Shown piece after piece: positions 57,261 through 64,000 of a stretch of DNA of 64,000 bases. Origin of the DNA: Atherinomorus stipes (lineage: Eukaryota; Chordata; Actinopteri; Atheriniformes; Atherinidae); NCBI GenBank assembly GCA_023101725.1, contig JALJCO010003012.1, positions 1,419,001-1,483,000 of the forward strand, in the 5' to 3' direction. Each line of letters starts with the position of its first letter. Position 1 is the stretch's first letter. A program made the translations under genes and the position numbers. Under the pieces are notes generated by a model. It did no database searches, had not been told where the DNA came from, and saw only the letters and a program-made list of their open reading frames with translations.

Positions 57261-58928
57261 CACATTATTTATGTGCACTTATTGTGCATGCTTATAAATA
57301 AATCCACTTCACTCCAAGGAATTAAATTCTAATAGCTTCAGAAGCATAAAAGCACATATAGATCCAGACAGCATTATCTTATCTAACAGCAAATCCACCA
57401 AAGCTTTTCTTTAATTAAAAAATGTAAACTCAAATAATGAAAAATCCAATATAATTAACGCACCACATCTGAATATTGTGGTCTTCAGCACCCTTAAACA
57501 AGAGGGAATGCTCTTTGTGTTTTCTATCTTTCATGTGAAAGACAGGTTTTTTAAAAAAGTTTGGTTATGCTCATTAGATTTTGTTTGATGGTATACACTG
57601 CTATGTGTGATTGCCTGAAGATAATGTCCCCTCACTATAAGGTGACCATGGATATTAACTTGTCTTTTTTGAATGGAAGTCAAAAGGTGATGAAATGCAG
57701 GTATGACCTTCCTTGAGAAGTTGCTGTCTTGCATTTATACTTTGACTCTGCTTCTTAAATCAGCCACAAGAAGTAAAGAAAACTGAGTAGAAAAGATAAT
57801 AATAAACGGGAGCTGGTAAAAAGGTCACACATCACTCTACCACGCCATAAAATCAAAAACTGCTATGACAGTAATGTTCTAAAAAATATTTATATCATCT
57901 AAATCATTGCATATTAAAATAATTCCTCATTCCTTCTCTGATTACAGTTGAAGTAGCCTACTGTAGATGTGTTTCAAATTTAGCTCAAGCTCTCTTTCTT
58001 CCTCCGCCTTCCCTTTCTCTGCTTGTCTTGTCTGTCAATTTAATGAGTGTAAAATAAAAACTCAAGTCAGGAGAAGAGCTCAGAGGAGGGAGAATGGGCT
58101 GGAGGAGAGACAGAGAGTAGAGGGAGAGACAGAGGAAGAAAGACAAGAGGACTCAGATGACTGCTGATGAACGCCACATGAGATGATGCCCAAGGGGTGG
58201 ATACCTGATCCACTCCCACTGAATGCACAAGTCTGTGTAAAGCACAGGAGCCACTTAAAATCTCTCCAGAAGGGTTTACCTTTACCTGCTGTGGGGTATG
58301 CATGTTTTCCACATGTCACTGAACTTCTGTCTTTGGAGGAAGAAATACCATGTTGGTTTGTGAGTAAATAGCATCTGTTTATTTTCTTTCCTTCTTTAGT
58401 TTGTGAGCACTTTTTCTTCTTTAACCAAAGCTTTTACATTGTTAGTGAGGCTGTGTTGCTCAGAACAGATTGTTCTTTAAGGAGAACTGCTATACAGTAT
58501 CTGACATGCGGCATTTTGTAGCTTTGTGCATTGTTTCAATGAGGAAGTCGTGTGTGTCTGTGTGTGAGTGCTTGCCAAGTATATACATCTGTGTGTAGGT
58601 TGTGTACACAGGAGCATTAGCCATCTGGCCCAAGATTGTAAATACCTGCTAAGAAACAAGTGCAAAAAAGGTAGTAAAAGTCCACAGTTCAGTCTTCCTT
58701 TATTCTGCAAAACTTAGTTACTGACAACTATCCTTTTTCCATAACACACGATTCATGACTGCTGTTGTATGCAAGACATGCAAATGTTGACACAAGTGAT
58801 TCATATATAAAAATCTATACTGCTCGTCCAATGTACTCCAAGTGTCCTGAGTGGGTAGTGTCCATAATTTACTTAAATTACATCATTTAGCCTAAACAGT
58901 AGAACATAGCATTTCCTGGAAGCGCACC
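57261..58928. other. Intronic DNA, no feature recognised
   Basis: A purine-rich GAGAGA/GGAGAG tract at about 58070-58150 is the only structure noticed. Confidence 0.45.
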
Positions 58929-59175
58929 CATGCGAGTTCACGACACTATGGAAGCCGCAGCATTCGGTGCCTTCTCTGCCGATAATGCAAGCTTAGAAGA
59001 AGAAATTTGGTGTTTACATTGTGCTAATAGCAACCGAGCTGTGGACAAACCGGGACAAACAGAAGAGCAGTTGGCTGCTGATTTAAAAGAAAGAAAGAAA
59101 CAAGGAAACAAAGAATCAAAGAAAGAATACACAATCTTGTCTGCCACGGCTCCCGTAGTGTCATGAACTTGCATG
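58929..59175. mobile_element. 247-bp MITE with CATGCGAGTTCACGACACTA ends
   Basis: The ends CATGCGAGTTCACGACACTA and inverted CATGCAAGTTCATGACACTA pair over about 29 bp to GGAGCCG. Frames of 78 codons on both strands are an effect of the inverted repeats and have no domain. The target duplication is unclear. Confidence 0.8.
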
Positions 59176-59429
59176 TGTGTGTGTCGCGGAAGTAAGATGT
59201 ACTGTAGTACTGTTTAGGACCTTTTTGTGTTGAGCGCCTGTGAACTCCGAGAGAAAACGAAAAGTCTCCAGATTTCCAGCTGCATTTGAGATATTAAAAA
59301 AGTGCTCCAGAGTCGTGCTCAGCATGAGGGTGGAAAATGAAGGCATGGTGGACTATTCCTTCAAGTTTGAATGCAACCCTGCTCCCTCCTTTTATCATTT
59401 ATTGTATGGTGTTATTTACTTTGCTGCCT

Positions 59430-59516
59430 CTTAGCCACGTCATCATTGTAAATGAAAACTGGTTCTCAATTGACTTATCTGGTTTTAAATAAAGGTCACT
59501 ACTACCACTACCAACA
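59430..59516 (+). mobile_element. LINE 3' tail fragment
   Basis: TTGTAAATGAAAACTGGTTC, TCAATTGACTTATCTGG and TTTTAAATAAAGGTCACTAC followed by (ACT/ACC) units is a familiar 3' end of a fish non-LTR element. The body is absent. Confidence 0.6.
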
Positions 59517-59774
59517 CAGCCTATGAAGTTCTATACAGGGACTCATTGACACATCTTCTTCTGGTGTTTATTGGCGGTTGGCAAACAGCTTTAGATGCAT
59601 TATCGCCACCCACTGTGTCAGTTCACTATATTACACATAACTTAATCTATGGACATAAATATTGGGATTTCCTTGTATGTGTGCATTACTTGGGTTGTTG
59701 CCGGCATCTGGTGAAAATTTCATGTCAACAGCTCGACTAGAAATATATTTTTCGAGAAAAATGTTGACGTATAC

Positions 59775-59795
59775 ATATATATATATATATATATA

Positions 59796-59844
<49 letters not shown>

Positions 59845-59885
59845 TGTATATGTATATATTTATATATATATACATATATATGTAT
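59775..59885. repeat. Compound (AT)n microsatellite
   Basis: About 110 bp of AT alternation with TATGTATA and CTGTATA interruptions; strongly self-complementary. A T run follows at 59894-59905. Confidence 0.92.
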
Positions 59886-59905
59886 GAGTACGTTTTTTTT
59901 TTTTT

Positions 59906-61976
59906 CTTTACAAAGGTGTTGATTGATGAAAGGAAACTTCTCAGTTATTTTAGGTTTATTGATGAATGACCAAATAACTAAAGCTCATCTTCCTTTGAAG
60001 ATAAAGCAACCATCTGAAACTGATAATATCCTCTTTCATTCACTTTTACTACAAAGCTATGCTTCCAACCTAAAAACTCAGCTCTTCAGAGTCATTTCAA
60101 TGACACACTGACATTCATTATGCACCGTCCTGGAGCTGTTGTTACCGTGCAGCTTCCTGAGGCTGAGAAACTGCACTACATAACTTTTTATTTCTACACA
60201 GAGCATCAGTGACAGCTGCATTTTGGTTTATGGCACCACATCACAAACAAGCAAATGGATATCAGCACAGTGGCTGTTTTTCAATGCACACCATGGCTGA
60301 TTCCTCAAAGAAACCCAAGAGGACATTGTTAGAGGGAATGGATGAGAGAAAGTGGCTAAGAAAGAGATGAAAAGTAGCATAGAAAGACAAAAGAGTCCAT
60401 ATCGGACAACTTTTATTGGCATGAGAGAGTTCAGAGAGGAGACAGGATCCAAGATGGATGTGTGAAAATCCACCAAAGTTGTTGTACATTTTTGTTAATT
60501 TAGTAATTTGTGCAGAAAAGCGTGTCTTATTTCTGCTCTCTGGACAGAGGAAATTTTGGCACGCCGTGTATATTTTGATTATTGTTGCCAATGTTGGTGA
60601 CTTTGTTTTCTTCAAATAATCCTTCAAATTTTCACTTTGTTTCAAGGTTTACAAAGTTTTTCAGTGATGACAGTCTAGGTTTTTCATTAATGATGCTTTT
60701 TGTTTCATAAACTGTGTCTGGCCAAGACAGCTTTGAAGCTACTGTAAAAGCAGTTATCGCAGTTTTGTTTTAATGGCGCATTTTACAACAAAAGCAGCTG
60801 CAATAGTAATTATAAACCTCTTTGTATGTCATGCATTCATTCAGCTTACAAAATAAAAATGTGTATCATATTGAATCCTTTGAATGGGTGAAATTTAGAG
60901 TAAAAGGCAGAAGGAGGGACAAACTCACATTATCAAGTCTATTTACTTCTTAATCTGATTTATTTACCGAGAACTTCTAACCCTCCTTCAAAACTGTATA
61001 GAAAATATAACTCCCCCGCACTGCATGTTGTGTTCTTAGCTTGAGTATTTCTAGTTCTTCTCAAACTTTCCCTGCAAGTCCTCAGAGAGATTCAGCGTTG
61101 TTTGATAAGTGGAGGCAAAGAGGAAATAAGAAAATAGCTTCAAAGACAGGCAAGTCAAACAGCACACAACACAGCTGAAAATAAGCCATTCATCAGGCCA
61201 AGCTCAGGTTGCCAGTTTGTCACTGGATAAAAAAAGAAAAAAATCTGAACCCTTGTAAAGGCACAGTTGAAGTAAACAAGTGAGGCCCAGAAGAAGCAGC
61301 CGCATACGTTTGGATACTGATCTCTTGAGTTCATAATAAAAGATGAAATAAAATAAAATGAAAATGCGGAGACATGTGACTGCAAACAGCTGGGCCATAA
61401 CAGTTTTATATGATGGATTATAAATATTCAACACGCAAACACTGCAATACTTTCAAAGATCTTTCCCTCATTAAATTATTTAAGGGCTCTAAGGGCAAAA
61501 TAAAATAAACTCTCAGACTCCAATTTCTTTCTGTCATTGCTCTGCTGCAATGTCTAATCCTTGATCCAGTATGTCTCTCTTTTTTTGTAAGTTTGGACAT
61601 TAACTGTATTACTAGGAATGTAAGACTGATTTACACATACAAGCCCATGTAATCAAAAATTCATCAAATCTCTGTCTGTTCTAATGACGGGTGTATATTA
61701 GCATTGCTTTGGTTTGTCAAAGTTACATAAGACCTCAATAACATGAAAGTTGAATAGAAAAAGAGGATGAGACATAATTTCCAAGTCCAGGCACTCGAAG
61801 TGGTTTAGATTTTAAAAGGCCTTTACTTCAATTCTTTCGTTTTCTAGGGGCACCATGTAATAAATACAAAATACATAAATTGGCTTTATCTGTGCAACCT
61901 ATGACAACTGCATCTGTAATTACTCAGTTTGTTTCTTTGTGTCAGTACACACCGGTGTATTTTTAATGATTGTAGC
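59906..61976. other. Intronic DNA, no feature recognised
   Basis: Unremarkable AT-rich sequence. No exon of ctnnd2 and no transposon ends were recognised. Confidence 0.45.
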
Positions 61977-62588
61977 TAGAGATGTCTGATATTATCGGCC
62001 AAAATCATCATTAAAGTGTGATATCAGAAAATATCAGAATTTGATGATTGTGCTGATGTTAAAAAGCATTGTATTGATATTTTCACGAACAAAACCTCAT
62101 AAGATCTAGTTCCATTGCAAAATCTCACGAGATAGTGGCGTTCCATTAGCATTGGTTCAGCATGTAGAAAAGACCCTGTTATTCTGGAAGAACTTCATAT
62201 CCCAGCATTTCTTTTAGTCATTTCACCACGGTGCTACAGACTTGCTTGCTTGGAAGCTGCTTATGTCATGTTTTAAATTGTTGACTTACACACCAAATTG
62301 TCAGAAACACTATAATTAACCAGATGTTGGTTAATACGTGCTAGTTTCTGATAAATGGCAGCCAGATTTCCAAAATGAACTCCTCTAGCTGAGTTAAGGC
62401 TATTTTTGGATCTTTGCTCCTGAAGCAGTATACAGTATAGTTGTATCTCTTAAAATAAGAGCGATACAACCTTAGAGTTATTTGCATAGATCAATTTTGG
62501 TTGATATCGGAAATTAAGAGTTGGATAATATCGGTATATCAGATATCGGTAAAAAAAAAAAAAAAAAAGCCATTATCAAACATCACTT
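61977..62588. mobile_element. 612-bp hAT MITE with 8-bp duplication
   Basis: Left end TAGAGATGTCTGATATTATCG, inverted right end AAGTGATGTTTGATAATGGC. Flanking octamers ATTGTAGC (61969-61976) and ATTCTAGC (62589-62596) agree at seven of eight. ATATCGGTATATCAGATATCGG lies near the right end, before an A18 run at 62550-62567. It is related to the element at 56140. Confidence 0.85.
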
Positions 62589-62596
62589 ATTCTAGC

Positions 62597-63697
62597 CCAC
62601 TGAATTGCACATGTGATTATTAACTGATTTAATGCGTCTTTTGGCTTTGTGCAGTTGCTGAAAAGGTTAATTTTCCAAGTCTGCTTGTGCTGAACTGGTC
62701 TAAAAAACTGGATGATAAAGGAACACTAACACACAGAAAGAAATGCTCTAACACAAGTGTTCCTAAAAAGATTTCCTTTGTCGCAACCTTTTGAAAATAG
62801 GATTTTCCGAGCCTTGAATATTTGTCAAAATCTGACTATGACATTGATGTCATAGGTGGTACAGAGTGAGACATACCTAACTTCTGTAAACAGGGTTGCC
62901 ACCGGATGCTGCGCTCGGTGCTGCCTTTGTTACTATCCGTAGTGCTTTGCCTATATTTCCGCTGCATATAGTTCCCCTATTGAATGCTGCCTAGTCAGTC
63001 CTTTGAAGTTAAATCAGTTTCTCGTTTATAGTCAATCAGAATGTGCGGGTCACAAAACATAATTGGAAAAAATCTTGAGTTAAGGACACTTTTGCCAAGT
63101 GGTGCTAGTTGAATACACCAGATTACAGCAACTATGCTAAGCTAAGCTAAAGCCTCTGGGTCAGCTAGAAAACACTTCTGCCCACTTGTTCAACTCAGGG
63201 GACTGCGGGGGGAGTCTCAATTTCACACAGGGGTGGCACATGCCTTTAAAGGTATATTTTGTAAATTGGGTCTTCAAAAATTAACACCACAAGAGGGCAT
63301 AGTTTTACCAAATAAAGTTAAAGTTTCCTGTCCCATAATTTATTGGACTGCTTTGTATTCTTGTTTTGTTTCCACATTCATTTTCAACCTATAAAATGAA
63401 AAGGGAAAAACTGTTTTTTTTCTTGTTTATTTACTGAGGTGAGCTAATATCAAGAAGATTCTGCTGTTTCTGTGAGTAGTATTTCTGTGCTTCCTCCCTC
63501 CGTAAGATGTTTTCAAATCACAGTCTTATGTGCAACAGAAAACAGTGTTGCATCACATGGTTACATCGAGATTCTCTCATTAGTCAACAATTAATTTGTT
63601 CAAAGAATTTTTGTGTCTTCCTGGAATAAAATATAAGATTTTTTTTTTTTTTATCTTTTTAAAATGCACTAAAGGTGGTTACTGAAGATATTCTGTT

Positions 63698-63737
<40 letters not shown>

Positions 63738-64000
63738 GTGCGTGTGTCACTTTTGTGTTGAAATTAAATAAAAGTTCACACAAAACAATTAATTCTTTAA
63801 GTTTCCAGTCTTTGTGGAAGTGGAGTTTTTTTTTAACTTGATTAAACTGGTTTTCATAAGTTGCAGTTCCTCACACAAACACTAAGAGTAAACATAACTT
63901 AAATCCCTCCAGTAGCAGTTGTGCTTTCTATCTCTGCCAAAGGATAGTAATGTTGACTTTGTTCTTATCCTTTGCTAAATCATCAGCTTTTAAGTTGTCC
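62597..64000. other. Intronic DNA with a TTAA-type tip and AT microsatellite
   Basis: TTAAAGGTATATTTTGTAA at 63246 resembles a left end of TTAA family C but has no partner. A (GCTAA)n word lies near 63139-63152. (AT)n follows at 63701-63734. Confidence 0.4.
63701..63734. repeat. (AT)n microsatellite
   Basis: Seventeen AT units followed by TGTGTGCGTGTGTC. Confidence 0.92.

Larger units (their letters stand above)
41321..64000 (-). other. ctnnd2: ctnnd2 intron 5' of the exon (continues past the window)
   Basis: Sequence above 41320 lies upstream of the exon on the minus strand. The preceding exon should encode the ILASVKEQ-type end of the N-terminal segment; I did not find it, so this intron is probably more than 22 kb. 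Its content is repeats and unrecognised AT-rich DNA. Confidence 0.75.

Overview
This is vertebrate, almost certainly teleost fish, genomic DNA. It has no prokaryotic features: no operons, no dense long ORFs and no ribosome binding sites. It carries teleost-type repeats instead: a Rex3/RTE 3' end with a GATG tail, L2-type LINE ends, tRNA-derived SINE sequence, three or more Tc1-like transposase relics, hAT elements with 8-bp target duplications and many short inverted-repeat elements. Nearly every open frame is a chance or shadow frame.

The one host-gene feature I can support is a 113-bp coding exon on the minus strand (41208-41320) with a clean acceptor and donor. Its peptide matches the N-terminal coiled-coil start of delta-2 catenin (CTNND2), an armadillo-repeat catenin of neuronal adherens junctions and dendrites. 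The rest of the window therefore reads as two very long introns: the intron 3' of the exon at 1-41207 and the intron 5' of it at 41321-64000. I found no second exon, but short exons without a recognisable protein signature could be missed.

Layout. 1-8.1 kb: a truncated TTAA-ended element, a decayed R2-like (CCHC plus restriction-like endonuclease) retroelement, a Tc1 relic, a G32 run, a 1.5-kb inverted-repeat element and a deleted Tc1/mariner copy. 11.1-15.2 kb: an inverted repeat with arms of about 380 bp and a nested MITE, then a hAT element with a nested dispersed repeat. 18.2-22.8 kb: a 35-bp direct repeat pair and a TTAA element. 28.2-40.3 kb: an L2 end split by a hAT insertion, Rex3, a minus-strand Tc1 relic, TTAA elements carrying a SINE, a split dispersed repeat and a THAP-like fragment. 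41.2-43.4 kb: the exon and two Tc1/mariner-type MITEs. 45-49.4 kb: a group of tRNA-like modules and three inverted-repeat elements. 50.6-57.3 kb: a dense LINE/MITE cluster. 58.9-63.7 kb: small elements, a third dated hAT copy and AT microsatellites.

The elements do not form one pathway. They record successive insertions into a long intron, several datable relative to each other by nesting. I see no evidence of a novel molecular system. The items most worth a second look are the exon with a MITE only 93 nt from its acceptor, the TTAA-ended families, the long inverted repeats, the tRNA-like modules and the THAP-like fragment. Family names rest on recognition of motifs, not on database searches.
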